Origin: Aulostomus chinensis
Lineage: Eukaryota > Chordata > Actinopteri > Syngnathiformes > Aulostomidae
Assembly (NCBI GenBank): GCA_037954235.1
Contig: JBBMOA010000001.1
Location: 2,345,001 to 2,409,000, forward strand
Reading direction: 5' to 3'
Length of the DNA: 64,000 bases
Numbering within the stretch: the stretch's first letter is position 1; the number at the start of each line of letters is the position of its first letter. Under the pieces are notes generated by a model. That model ran no database searches. It saw nothing but the letters and a program-made list of their open reading frames with translations, and was not told the origin of the DNA. Below are positions 45,647-59,030 of this stretch, one piece after another. Both the position numbers and the translations under genes were made by a program.

Positions 45647-48600
45647 GCTACAGTCATGTAATGAGAGTTGCTACGAATCTCAAAATGATGCGACAGTGAT
45701 GTCGTGAGAGTTGCTACGATCCTCAAAATGATGCTAAAGTGATGTGGTGAGAGTTGCTACGAATCTCAAAATGATGCGACAGTGATGTAGTGAGAGTTGC
45801 TACGGACCTAAGAAGTGATGCTACAGTGATGTAATGAGAGTTGCTACTAATCTCAAAATGATGCTACAGTGATGTAATGAGGGTTGCTATTTACCTAAGA
45901 AATGATGCTACAGTGATGTGGTGAGAGTTGCTATTTACCTAAGAAATGATGCTACAGTGATGTGGTGAGAGTTGCTACGAACCTCAAAATGATGCTACAG
46001 TGATGTGGTGAGAGTTGCTATTTACCTAAGAAATGATGCTACAGTGATGTGGTGAGAGTTGATCGTAATTTCAAAATCACGCTAAAGTGATGCAATGAGA
46101 GTTGCTACTTTCCTAAAAAATGATGCTACAGTGATGTGGTAGTGAGTTGCTACGAACTTCAAAATGATGCTACAGTGATATAATGAGAGTTGCTACAAAC
46201 CTAAGAAATGATGCTACAGTGATGTGGTGAGAGTTGCTACGAACTTCAAAATGATGCTACAGTGATGTGGTGAGAGTTGCTACGAATCTCAAAATTATGC
46301 CACAGTGATGTAGTGAGAGTTGCTACGATCCTCAAAATGATGCTAAAGTGATGTAATGAGAGTTGCGACAAACCTAAGAAGTGATGCTACAGTGATGTAG
46401 TGAGAGTTGCTACGAACCGCAAAATGATGCTCCAGTGATATCATGAGGGTTGCTATTTACCTAAGAAATGATGCTACAGTGATGTGGTGAGAGTTGCTAC
46501 GAACTTCAAAATGATGCTACAGTGATGTGGTGAGAGTTGCTACGAACCTCAAAATGATGCTACAGTGATGTGGTGAGATTTGCTACAAACCTAAGAAATG
46601 ATGCTACAGGGATGTAATGAGAGTTGCTACAAATGTCCAAATGATGCAAGAGTGATGTAATGAGAGTTGCGACAAACCTCAGAAATGATGCTACAGTCAT
46701 GTGCTGAGAGTTGCTACGAACCTCAAAATGATGCAACAGTGATGTAATGAGAGTTGCTACTTACCGAAGAAATGATGCTACAGTGATGTGGTGAGAGTTG
46801 CTACGAACCTCAAAATGATGCTACAGTGATGTGGTGAGAGTTGCTATTTACCTAAGAAATGATGCTACAGTGATGTGGTGAGAGTTGCTATTTACCTAAG
46901 AAATGATGCTACAGTGATGTGGTGAGAGTTGATCGTAATTTCAAAATCACGCTAAAGTGATGCAATGAGAGTTGCTACTTTCCTAAAAAAATGATGCTAC
47001 AGTGATGTGGTAGTGAGTTGCTACAATCCTCAAAACGATTCTAAAGTGATGTAATGAGAGTTGCTACAAACCTAAGAAATGATGCTACAGTGATGTTGTG
47101 AGAGTTGCTACGAACCTCAAAATGATGCTACAGTGATGTGGTGAGAGTTGCTACGAATCTCAAAATGATGCGACAGTGATGTAGTGAGAGTTGCTACGAA
47201 CCTAAGAAGTGATGCTACAGTGATGTGGTGAGAGTTGATAGTAATTTCAAAATAATGCTAAAGCGGTGTAATGAGAGTTGCTACTTCCCTAAGAAATGAT
47301 GCGACAGTGATGTAGTGAGAGTTGCTACGAACCTCAAAATGATGGTACAGTGATGTAATGAGGGTTGCTATTTACCTAAGAAATGATGCCACAGTGATGT
47401 GGTGAGAGTTGCTAAGAACCTCAAAATGATGCTACAGTGATGTGGTGAGAGTTGCTACGAATCTCAAAATGATGCGACAGTGATGTAGTGAGAGTTGCTA
47501 CGAACCGCAAAATGATGCTCCAGTGATATAATGAGGGTTGCTATTTACCTAAGAAATGATGCTACAGTGATGTGGTGAGAGTTGCTACGAACTTCAAAAT
47601 GATGCTACAGTGATATAATGAGAGTTGCTACAAACCTAAGAAATGATGCTACAGTGATGTGGTGAGAGTTGCTACGAACTTCAAAATGATGCTACAGTGA
47701 TGTGGTGAGAGTTGCTACGAATCTCAAAATTATGCCACAGTGATGTAGTGAGAGTTGCTACGATCCTCAAAATGATGCTAAAGTGATGTAATGAGAGTTG
47801 CGACAAACCTAAGAAGTGATGCTACAGTGATGTAGTGAGAGTTGCTACGAACCGCAAAATGATGCTCCAGTGATATCATGAGGGTTGCTATTTACCTAAG
47901 AAATGATGCTACAGTGATGTGGTGAGAGTTGCTACGAACTTCAAAATGATGCTACAGTGATGTGGTGAGAGTTGCTACGAACCTCAAAATGATGCTACAG
48001 TGATGTGGTGAGATTTGCTACAAACCTAAGAAATGATGCTACAGGGATGTAATGAGAGTTGCTACAAATGTCCAAATGATGCTAGAGTGATGTAATGAGA
48101 GTTGCGACAAACCTCAGAATTGATGCTACAGTCATGTGCTGAGAGTTGCTACGAACCTCAAAATGATGCAACAGTGATGTAATGAGAGTTGCTACTTACC
48201 GAAGAAATGATGCTACAGTGATGTGGTGAGAGTTGCTACGAACCTCAAAATGATGCTACAGTGATGTGGTGAGAGTTGCTATTTACCTAAGAAATGATGC
48301 TACAGTGATGTGGTGAGAGTTGATCGTAATTTCAAAATCACGCTAAAGTGATGCAATGAGAGTTGCTACTTTCCTAAAAAAATGATGCTACAGTGATGTG
48401 GTAGTGAGTTGCTACAATCCTCAAAACGATTCTAAAGTGATGTAATGAGAGTTGCTACAAACCTAAGAAATGATGCTACAGTGATGTTGTGAGAGTTGCT
48501 ACGAACCTCAAAATGATGCTACAGTGATGTGGTGAGAGTTGCTACGAATCTCAAAATGATGCGACAGTGATGTAGTGAGAGTTGCTACGAACCTAAGAAG

Positions 48601-51600
48601 TGATGCTACAGTGATGTGGTGAGAGTTGATAGTAATTTCAAAATAATGCTAAAGCGATGTAATGAGAGTTGCTACTTCCCTAAGAAATGATGCGACAGTG
48701 ATGTAGTGAGAGTTGCTACGAACCTCAAAATGATGGTACTGTGATGTAATGAGGGTTGCTATTTACCTAAAAAATGATGCCACAGTGATGTGGTGAGAGT
48801 TGCTAAGAACCTCAAAATGATGCTACAGTGATGTGGTGAGAGTTGCTACGAATCTCAAAATGATGCGACAGTGATGTAGTGAGAGTTGCTACGAACCGCA
48901 AAATGATGCTCCAGTGATATAATGAGGGTTGCTATTTACCTAAGAAATGATGCTACAGTGATGTGGTGAGAGTTGCTACGAACTTCAAAATGATGCTACA
49001 GTGATATAATGAGAGTTGCTACAAACCTAAGAAATGATGCTACAGTGATGTGGTGAGAGTTGCTACGAACTTCAAAATGATGCTACAGTGATGTGGTGAG
49101 AGTTGCTACGAATCTCAAAATTATGCCACAGTGATGTAGTGAGAGTTGCTACGATCCTCAAAATGATGCTAAAGTGATGTAATGAGAGTTGCGACAAACC
49201 TAAGAAGTGATGCTACAGTGATGTAGTGAGAGTTGCTACGAACCGCAAAATGATGCTCCAGTGATATCATGAGGGTTGCTATTTACCTAAGAAATGATGC
49301 TACAGTGATGTGGTGAGAGTTGCTACGAACTTCAAAATGATGCTACAGTGATGTGGTGAGAGTTGCTACGAACCTCAAAATGATGCTACAGTGATGTGGT
49401 GAGATTTGCTACAAACCTAAGAAATGATGCTGCAGGGATGTAATGAGAGTTGCTACAAATGTCCAAATGATGCTAGAGTGATGTAATGAGAGTTGCGACA
49501 AACCTCAGAAATGATGCTACAGTCATGTGCTGAGAGTTGCTACGAACCTCAAAATGATGCAACAGTGATGTAATGAGAGTTGCTACTTACCGAAGAAATG
49601 ATGCTACAGTGATGTGGTGAGAGTTGCTACGAACCTCAAAATGATGCTACAGTGATGTGGTGAGAGTTGCTATTTACCTAAGAAATGATGCTACAGTGAT
49701 GTGGTGAGAGTTGATCGTAATTTCAAAATCACGCTAAAGTGATGCAATGAGAGTTGCTACTTTCCTAAAAAAATGATGCTACAGTGATGTGGTAGTGAGT
49801 TGCTACAATCCTCAAAACGATTCTAAAGTGATGTAATGAGAGTTGCTACAAACCTAAGAAATGATGCTACAGTGATGTTGTGAGAGTTGCTACGAACCTC
49901 AAAATGATGCTACAGTGATGTGGTGAGAGTTGCTACGAATCTCAAAATGATGCGACAGTGATGTAGTGAGAGTTGCTACGAACCTAAGAAGTGATGCTAC
50001 AGTGATGTGGTGAGAGTTGATAGTAATTTCAAAATAATGCTAAAGCGGTGTAATGAGAGTTGCTACTTCCCTAAGAAATGATGCGACAGTGATGTAGTGA
50101 GAGTTGCTACGAACCTCAAAATGATGGTACAGTGATGTAATGAGGGTTGCTATTTACCTAAGAAATGATGCCACAGTGATGTGGTGAGAGTTGCTAAGAA
50201 CCTCAAAATGATGCTACAGTGATGTGGTGAGAGTTGCTACGAATCTCAAAATGATGCGACAGTGATGTAGTGAGAGTTGCTACGAACCTAAGAAGTGATG
50301 CTACAGTGATGTAATGAGAGTTGCTACTAATCTCAAAATCATGCTACAGTAATGTCGTGAGAGTTGCTACGAATCTCAAAATGTTGCTAAAGTGATGTTA
50401 TGAGAGTTGCTACAAACCTAAGAAGTGATGCTACAGTGATGTGGTGAGAGTTGATAGTAATTTCAAAATAATGCTAAAGCGGTGTAATGAGAGTTGATAC
50501 TTCCCGAAAAGAAATGACTCGACAGTGATGTAGTGAGAGTTGCTACGAACCTCAAAATGATGCTACAGTGATGTAATGAGGGTTGCTATTTACCTAAGAA
50601 ATGATGCTAAAGTGATGTGGTGAGAGTTGCTACGAACCTCAAAATGATGCTACAGTGATGTAATGAGAGTTGCTACGAATCTCAAAATGATGCTAAAGTA
50701 ATGTCGTGAGAGTTGCTACTATCCTCAAAATAATGCAACAGTGATGTAGTGAGAGTTGCTACGATCTTCAAAATGATGCTAAAGTGATGTAATGAGAATT
50801 GCGACAAACCTAAGAAGTGATGCTACAGTGATGTAGTGAGAGTTGCTACGAACCGCAAAATGATGCTCCAGTGATATAATGAGGGTTGCTATTTACCTAA
50901 GAAATGATGCTACAGTGATGTGGTGAGAGTTGCTACGAACTTCAAAATGATGCTACAGTGATATAATGAGAGTTGCTACAAACCTAAGAAGTGATGCTAC
51001 AGTGATGTGGTGAGAGTTGCTACGAACCTCAAAATGATGCTACAGTGATGTGGTGAGAGTTGCTCCGAATCTCAAAATGATGCGACAGTGATGTAGTGAG
51101 AGTTGCTACGAACCTAAGAAGTGATGCTACAGTGATGTAATGAGAGTTGCTACTAATCTCAAAATCATGCTACAGGAATGTCGTGAGAGTTGCTACGAAT
51201 CTCAAAATGATGCTAAAGTGATGTAATGAGAGTTGCTACAAACCTAAGAAGTGATGCTACAGTGATGTGGTGAGAGTTGATAGTAATTTCAAAATAATGC
51301 TAAAGCGGTGTAATGAGAGTTGCTACTTCCCTAAGAAATGATGCTACAATGATGTAGTGAGAGTTGCTACGAACCTCAAAATGATGCTACAGTGATGTGG
51401 TGAGAGTTGCTACGAACCACAAAATGATGCTACAGTGATGTAATGAGGGTTGCTATTTACCTAAGAAATGATGCTACAGTGATGTGGTGAGAGTTGCTAC
51501 GAACCTCAAAATGATGCTACAGTGATGTGGTGAGAGTTGCTACGAATCTCAAAATGATGCGACAGTGATGTAGTGAGAGTTGCTACGAACCTAAGAAGTG

Positions 51601-54600
51601 ATGCTACAGTGATGTAATGAGAGTTGCTACTAATCTCAAAATCATGCTACAGTAATGTCGTGAGAGTTGGTACGATTCTCAAAATGATGCTAAAGTGATG
51701 TAATGAGAGTTGCTACAAACCTAAGAAGTGATGCTACAGTGATGTGGTGAGAGTTGATCGTAATTTCAAAATAATGCTAAAGCGGTGTAATGAGAGTTGC
51801 TACTTCCCTAAGAACTGATGCTACAATGATGTACTGAGAGTTGCTACGAACCTCAAAATGATGCTACAGTGATGTAATGAGGGTTGCTATTTACCTAAGA
51901 AATGATGCTACAGTGATGTGGTGAGAGTTGCTATTAACCTAAGAAATGATGCTACAGTGATGTGGTGAGAGTTGCTACGAACCTCAAAATGATGCTACAG
52001 TGATGTGGTGAGAGTTGCTACGAATCTCAAAATGATGCGACAGTGATGTAGTGAGAGTTGCTACGAACCTAAGAAGTGATGCTACAGTGATGTAATGAGA
52101 GTTGCTACTAATCTCAAAATCATGCTACAGTAATGTCGTGAGAGTTGCTACGAATCTCAAAATGATGCTAAAGTGATGTAATGAGAGTTGCTACAAACCT
52201 AAGAAGTGATGCTCCAGTGATGTGGTGAGAGTTGATAGTAATTTCAAAATAATGCTAAAGCGGTGTAATGAGAGTTGCTACTTCCCTAAGAAATGATGCT
52301 ACAATGATGTAGTGAGAGTTGCTACGAACCTCAAAATGATGCTACAGTGATGTAATGAGGGTTGCTATTTACCTAAGAAATGATGCTACAGTGATGTGGT
52401 GAGAGTTGCTATTTACCTAAGAAATGATGCGACAGTGATGTGGTGAGAGTTGATAGTAATTTCAAAATCACGCTAAAGTGATGCAATGAGAGTTGCTACT
52501 TTCCTAAGAAATGATGCTACAGTCATGTAATGAGAGTTGCTACGAATCTCAAAATGATGCGACAGTGATGTCGTGAGAGTTGCTACGATCCTCAAAATGA
52601 TGCTAAAGTGATGTAATGAGAGTTGCGACAAACCTAAGAAGTGATGCTACAGTGATGTAGTGAGAGTTGATAGTAATTTCAAAATAATGTTAAAGAGGTG
52701 TAATGAGAGTTGCTACTTCCCTAAGAAATGATGCGACAGTGATGTGGTGAGAGATGCTACGAACCTCAAAATGATGGTACAGTGATGTAATGAGGGTTGC
52801 TATTTACCTAAGAAATGATGCCACAGTGATGTGGTGAGAGTTGCTACGAACCTCAAAATGATGCTACAGTGATGTAATGAGAGTTGTTATTTACCTAAGA
52901 AGTGATGCTCCAGTAATGTCATGAGAGTTGCGACAATCCTCAAAATTATGCGACAGTGATGTAATGAGAGTTGCTACAAATGTCCAAATGATGCTCAGTT
53001 GATGTAATGAGAGGTGCTACAAACCTAAGAAATGATGCTACAGGGATGTAATGAGAGTTGCTACAAATGTCCAAATGATACTAGAGTGATGTAATGAGAG
53101 TTGCGACAAACCTCAGAAATGATGCTACAGTCATGTGCTGAGAGTTGATAGTAATTTATAAAATCATGCTAAAGTGATGTAATGAGAGTTGCTACTTACC
53201 TAAGAAATGATGCTACAGTGATGTAGTGAGAGTTGCTACGAACCGCAAAATGATGCCACAGTGATGTAATGAGGGTTGCTATTTACCTAAGAAATGATGC
53301 TGCAGTGATGTGGTGAGAGTTGCTACGAACCTAAGAAATGATGCTACAGTAATGTTAGAGTTGCTCCTAACCTAAGAAATGATGCGACAGTGATGTAGTG
53401 AGAGTTGCGACTAACCGAAGAAATGATGCGACAGTGATGTAGTGAGAGTTGCTACGATGCTCGAAATGATGCTAAAGTGATGTAATGAGAGTTGCGACAA
53501 ACCTAAGAAATGATGCTACAGTGATGTGGTGAGAGTTGATACTAATTTCAAATTCATGCTAAAGTGGTGTAGTGAGAGTTGCTACGAACCGCAAAATGAT
53601 GCTCCAGTAATGTCGTGAGAGTTGCGACTATCCTCAAAATGATGCGACAGTGATGTAATGAGAGTTGCTACAAATGTCCAAATGATGCTAAAGTGATGTA
53701 ATGAGAGAGGCTACAAACCTAAGAAATGATGCTACAGTGATGTAATGAGAGTTGCTACAAATGTCCAAATGATGCTAGAGTGATGTGGTGAGAGTTGATA
53801 GTAATTTCAAAATCATGCTAAAGTGATGTAATGAGAGTTGCTACTTACCTATGAAATGAGACAGTGATGTGGTGAGAGTTGCTACGAACCTCAAAATGAT
53901 GCTAAAGTAATGTCGTGAGAGTTGCTACTATCCTCGAAATGATGCAACAGTGATGTAGTGAGAGTTGCTACGAACTTCGAAATGATGCTACAGTGATGTA
54001 ATGAGGGTTGCTATTTACCTAAGAAATGATGCTACAGTGATGTGGTGAGAGTTGCTACGAACCTAAAAATGATGCTACAGTGATGTGGTGAGAGTTGCTA
54101 CGAACCGCAAAATGATACTACAGTGATGTAATGAGGGTTGCTATTTACCTAAGAAATGATGCTACAGTGATGTGGTGAGAGTTGCTACGAACCTCAAAAT
54201 GATGCTACAGTGATGTAATGAGGGTTGCTATTTCCCGAAGAAATGATGCTACAGTGATGTGGTGAGAGTTGCTACGAATCTCAAAATGATACTACAGTGA
54301 TGTGGTGAGAGTTGGTACGAACCGCAAAATGATGCTACAGTGATGTAATGAGGGTTGCTATTTACCTAAGAAATGATGCTACAGTGATGTGGTGAGTGTT
54401 GCTACGAATCTCAAAATGATGCTACAGTGATGTAATGAGGGTTGCTATTTACCTAAGAAATGATGCTACAGTGATGTGGTGAGAGTTGCTACGAACCTCA
54501 AAATGATGCTACAGTGATGTAATGAGAGTTGCTACGAATCTCAAAATGATGCTAAAGTAATGTCCTGAGAGTTGCTACTATCCTCAAAATGATGCTAAAG

Positions 54601-54984
54601 TGGTGTAATGAGAGTTGCTACAAACCTAAGAAGTGATGCTACAGTGATGTGGTGAGGGTTGCTACGAACCTCAAAATGATGCTACAGTGATGTGGTGAGA
54701 GTTGCTACGAATCTCAAAATGATGCAACAGTGATGTAGTGAGAGTTGCTACGAACCTAAGAAGTGATGCTACATTGATGTAATAAGAGTTGCTACTAATC
54801 TCAAAATGATGCGACAGGAATGTCGTGAGAGTTGATACGAATCTAAAAATGATGCTAAAGTGATGTAATGAGAGTTGCTACAAACCTAAGAAGTGATGCT
54901 ACAGTGATGTGGTGAGAGTTGATAGTAATTTCAAAATAATGCTAAAGCGGTGTAATGAGAGTTGCTACTTCCCTAAGAAATGAT
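45647..54984 (+). repeat. 9,338-bp satellite segment, tandem copy B
   Basis: The adjacent second copy of 36309-45646. Left of each copy the flanks differ (TTTCCTAAG versus TTCCCTAAG, preceded by different monomers). At the right end copy A runs into CAGTCATG while copy B runs into CAATGATG, placing the junctions inside shared monomers. A partial, indel-containing relative of the same segment reappears in 59-64 kb; AATGTTAGAG at 62849 is 9,498 bases from 53351. Confidence 0.9.
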
Positions 54985-57900
54985 GCTACAATGATGTAGT
55001 GAGAGTTGCTAAGAACCTCAAAATGATGCAACAGTGATGTGGTGAGAGTTGCTACGAACCTCAAAATGATGCTACAGTGATGTGGTGAGAGTTGCTACGA
55101 ACCGCAAAATGATGCTACAGTGACATAATGAGGGTTGCTATTTACCTAAGAAATGATGCTACAGTGATGTGGTGAGAGTTGCTACGAACCTCAAAATGAT
55201 ACTACAGTGATGTAATGAGGGTTGCTATTTACCTAAGAAATGATGCTACAGTGATGTGGTGAGAGTTGCTACGAACCTCAAAATGATGCTACAGTGATGT
55301 GGTGAGAGTTGCTACGAATCTCAAAATGATGCGACAGTGATGTAGTGAGAGTTGCGACGAACCTAAGAAGTGATGCTACAGTGATGTAATGAGAGTTGCT
55401 ACTAATCTCAAAATGATGCTACAGTAATGTCGTGAGAGTTGCTACGAATCTCAAAATGATGCTACAGTGATGTAATGAGAGTTGCTACAAACCTAAGAAG
55501 TGATGCTACAGTGATGTGGTGAGAGTTGCTACGAACCTCAAAATGATGCTACAGTGATGTGGTGAGAGTTGCTATGAATCTCAAAATGATGCGACAGTGA
55601 TGTAGTGAGAGTTGCGAAGAACCTAAGAAGTGATGCAACAGTGATGTAATGAGAGTTGCTACTCATCTCAAAATCATGCAACAGTAATTTCGTGGGAGTT
55701 GCTACGAATCTCAAAATGATGCTAAAGTGATGTAATGAGAGTTGCTACAAACCTAAGAAGTGATGCTACAGTGATGTGGTGAGAGTTGATAGTAATTTCA
55801 AAATAATGCTAAAGCGGTGTAATGAGAGTTGCTACTTCCCTAAGAAATGATGCTACAATGATGTAGTGAGAGTTGCTACGAACCTCAAAATGATGCTACA
55901 GTGATGTAATGAGGGTTGCTATTTACCTAAGAAATGATGCTACAGTGATGTGGTGAGAGTTGCTATTTACCTAAGAAATGATGCTACAGTGATGTGGTGA
56001 GAGTTGCTACGAACCTCAAAATGATGCTACAGTGATGTGGTGAGAGTTGCTATTTACCTAAGAAATGATGCTACAGTGATGTGGTGAGAGTTGATCGTAA
56101 TTTCAAAATCACGCTAAAGTGATGCAATGAGAGTTGCTACTTTCCTAAAAAATGATGCTACAGTGATGTGGTAGTGAGTTGCTACAATCCTCAAAACGAT
56201 TCTAAAGTGATGTAATGAGAGTTGCTACAAACCTAAGAAATGATGCTACAGTGATGTGGTGAGAGTTGCTACGAACCTCAAAATGATGCGACAGTGATGT
56301 CGTGAGAGTTGCTACGATCCTCAAAATGATGCTAAAGTGATGTAATGAGAGTTGCTACAAATGTCCAAATGATGCTAAAGTGATGTAATGAGAGAGGCTA
56401 CAAACCTAAGAAATGATGCTACAGTGATGTAATGAGAGTTGCTACAAATGTCCAAATGATGCTAGAGTGATGTGGTGAGAGTTGATAGTAATTTCAAAAT
56501 CATGCTAAAGTGATGTAATGAGAGTTGCTACTTACCTATGAAATGAGACAGTGATGTGGTGAGAGTTGCTACGAACCTCAAAATGATGCTAAAGTAATGT
56601 CGTGAGAGTTGCTACTATCCTCGAAATGATGCAACAGTGATGTAGTGAGAGTTGCTACGAACTTCGAAATGATGCTACAGTGATGTAATGAGGGTTGCTA
56701 TTTACCTAAGAAATGATGCTACAGTGATGTGGTGAGAGTTGCTACGAACCTAAAAATGATGCTACAGTGATGTGGTGAGAGTTGCTACGAACCGCAAAAT
56801 GATACTACAGTGATGTAATGAGGGTTGCTATTTACCTAAGAAATGATGCTACAGTGATGTGGTGAGAGTTGCTACGAACCTCAAAATGATGCTACAGTGA
56901 TGTAATGAGGGTTGCTATTTCCCGAAGAAATGATGCTACAGTGATGTGGTGAGAGTTGCTACGAATCTCAAAATGATACTACAGTGATGTGGTGAGAGTT
57001 GGTACGAACCGCAAAATGATGCTACAGTGATGTAATGAGGGTTGCTATTTACCTAAGAAATGATGCTACAGTGATGTGGTGAGTGTTGCTACGAATCTCA
57101 AAATGATGCTACAGTGATGTAATGAGGGTTGCTATTTACCTAAGAAATGATGCTACAGTGATGTGGTGAGAGTTGCTACGAACCTCAAAATGATGCTACA
57201 GTGATGTAATGAGAGTTGCTACGAATCTCAAAATGATGCTTAAGTAATGTCCTGAGAGTTGCTACTATCCTCAAAATGATGCTAAAGTGGTGTAATGAGA
57301 GTTGCTACAAACCTAAGAAGTGATGCTACAGTGATGTGGTGAGGGTTGCTACGAACCTCAAAATGATGCTACAGTGATGTGGTGAGAGTTGCTACGAATC
57401 TCAAAATGATGCGACAGTGATGTAGTGAGAGTTGCTACGAACCTAAGAAGTGATGCTACATTGATGTAATAAGAGTTGCTACTAATCTCAAAATGATGCG
57501 ACAGGAATGTCGTGAGAGTTGATACGAATCTAAAAATGATGCTAAAGTGATGTAATGAGAGTTGCTACAAACCTAAGAAGTGATGCTACAGTGATGTGGT
57601 GAGAGTTGATAGTAATTTCAAAATAATGCTAAAGCGGTGTAATGAGAGTTGCTACTTCCCTAAGAAATGATGCTACAATGATGTAGTGAGAGTTGCTAAG
57701 AACCTCAAAATGATGCAACAGTGATGTGGTGAGAGTTGCTACGAACCTCAAAATGATGCTACAGTGATGTGGTGAGAGTTGCTACGAACCGCAAAATGAT
57801 GCTACAGTGACATAATGAGGGTTGCTATTTACCTAAGAAATGATGCTACAGTGATGTGGTGAGAGTTGCTACGAACCTCAAAATGATACTACAGTGATGT

Positions 57901-59030
57901 AATGAGGGTTGCTATTTACCTAAGAAATGATGCTACAGTGATGTGGTGAGAGTTGCTACGAACCTCAAAATGATGCTACAGTGATGTGGTGAGAGTTGCT
58001 ACGAATCTCAAAATGATGCGACAGTGATGTAGTGAGAGTTGCGACGAACCTAAGAAGTGATGCTACAGTGATGTAATGAGAGTTGCTACTAATCTCAAAA
58101 TGATGCTACAGTAATGTCGTGAGAGTTGCTACGAATCTCAAAATGATGCTACAGTGATGTAATGAGAGTTGCTACAAACCTAAGAAGTGATGCTACAGTG
58201 ATGTGGTGAGAGTTGCTACGAACCTCAAAATGATGCTACAGTGATGTGGTGAGAGTTGCTATGAATCTCAAAATGATGCGACAGTGATGTAGTGAGAGTT
58301 GCGAAGAACCTAAGAAGTGATGCAACAGTGATGTAATGAGAGTTGCTACTCATCTCAAAATCATGCAACAGTAATTTCGTGGGAGTTGCTACGAATCTCA
58401 AAATGATGCTAAAGTGATGTAATGAGAGTTGCTACAAACCTAAGAAGTGATGCTACAGTGATGTGGTGAGAGTTGATAGTAATTTCAAAATAATGCTAAA
58501 GCGGTGTAATGAGAGTTGCTACTTCCCTAAGAAATGATGCTACAATGATGTAGTGAGAGTTGCTACGAACCTCAAAATGATGCTACAGTGATGTAATGAG
58601 GGTTGCTATTTACCTAAGAAATGATGCTACAGTGATGTGGTGAGAGTTGCTATTTACCTAAGAAATGATGCTACAGTGATGTGGTGAGAGTTGCTACGAA
58701 CCTCAAAATGATGCTACAGTGATGTGGTGAGAGTTGCTATTTACCTAAGAAATGATGCTACAGTGATGTGGTGAGAGTTGATCGTAATTTCAAAATCACG
58801 CTAAAGTGATGCAATGAGAGTTGCTACTTTCCTAAAAAATGATGCTACAGTGATGTGGTAGTGAGTTGCTACAATCCTCAAAACGATTCTAAAGTGATGT
58901 AATGAGAGTTGCTACAAACCTAAGAAATGATGCTACAGTGATGTGGTGAGAGTTGCTACGAACCTCAAAATGATGCGACAGTGATGTCGTGCGAGTTGCT
59001 ACGATCCTCAAAATGATGCTAAAGTGATGT
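53671..59030 (+). repeat. 2,687-bp tandem duplication within the satellite
   Basis: CAAATGTCCAAATGATGCTA recurs at 53671 and 56358, CTAAGAACCTC at 55010 and 57697, and GCGAAGAACC at 55614 and 58301: offset 2,687 throughout. The copies diverge near 59030, where one continues with CAAATGTCC and the other with CGACAAACC. This duplication overlaps the right end of the 9,338-bp copy B. Confidence 0.88.
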
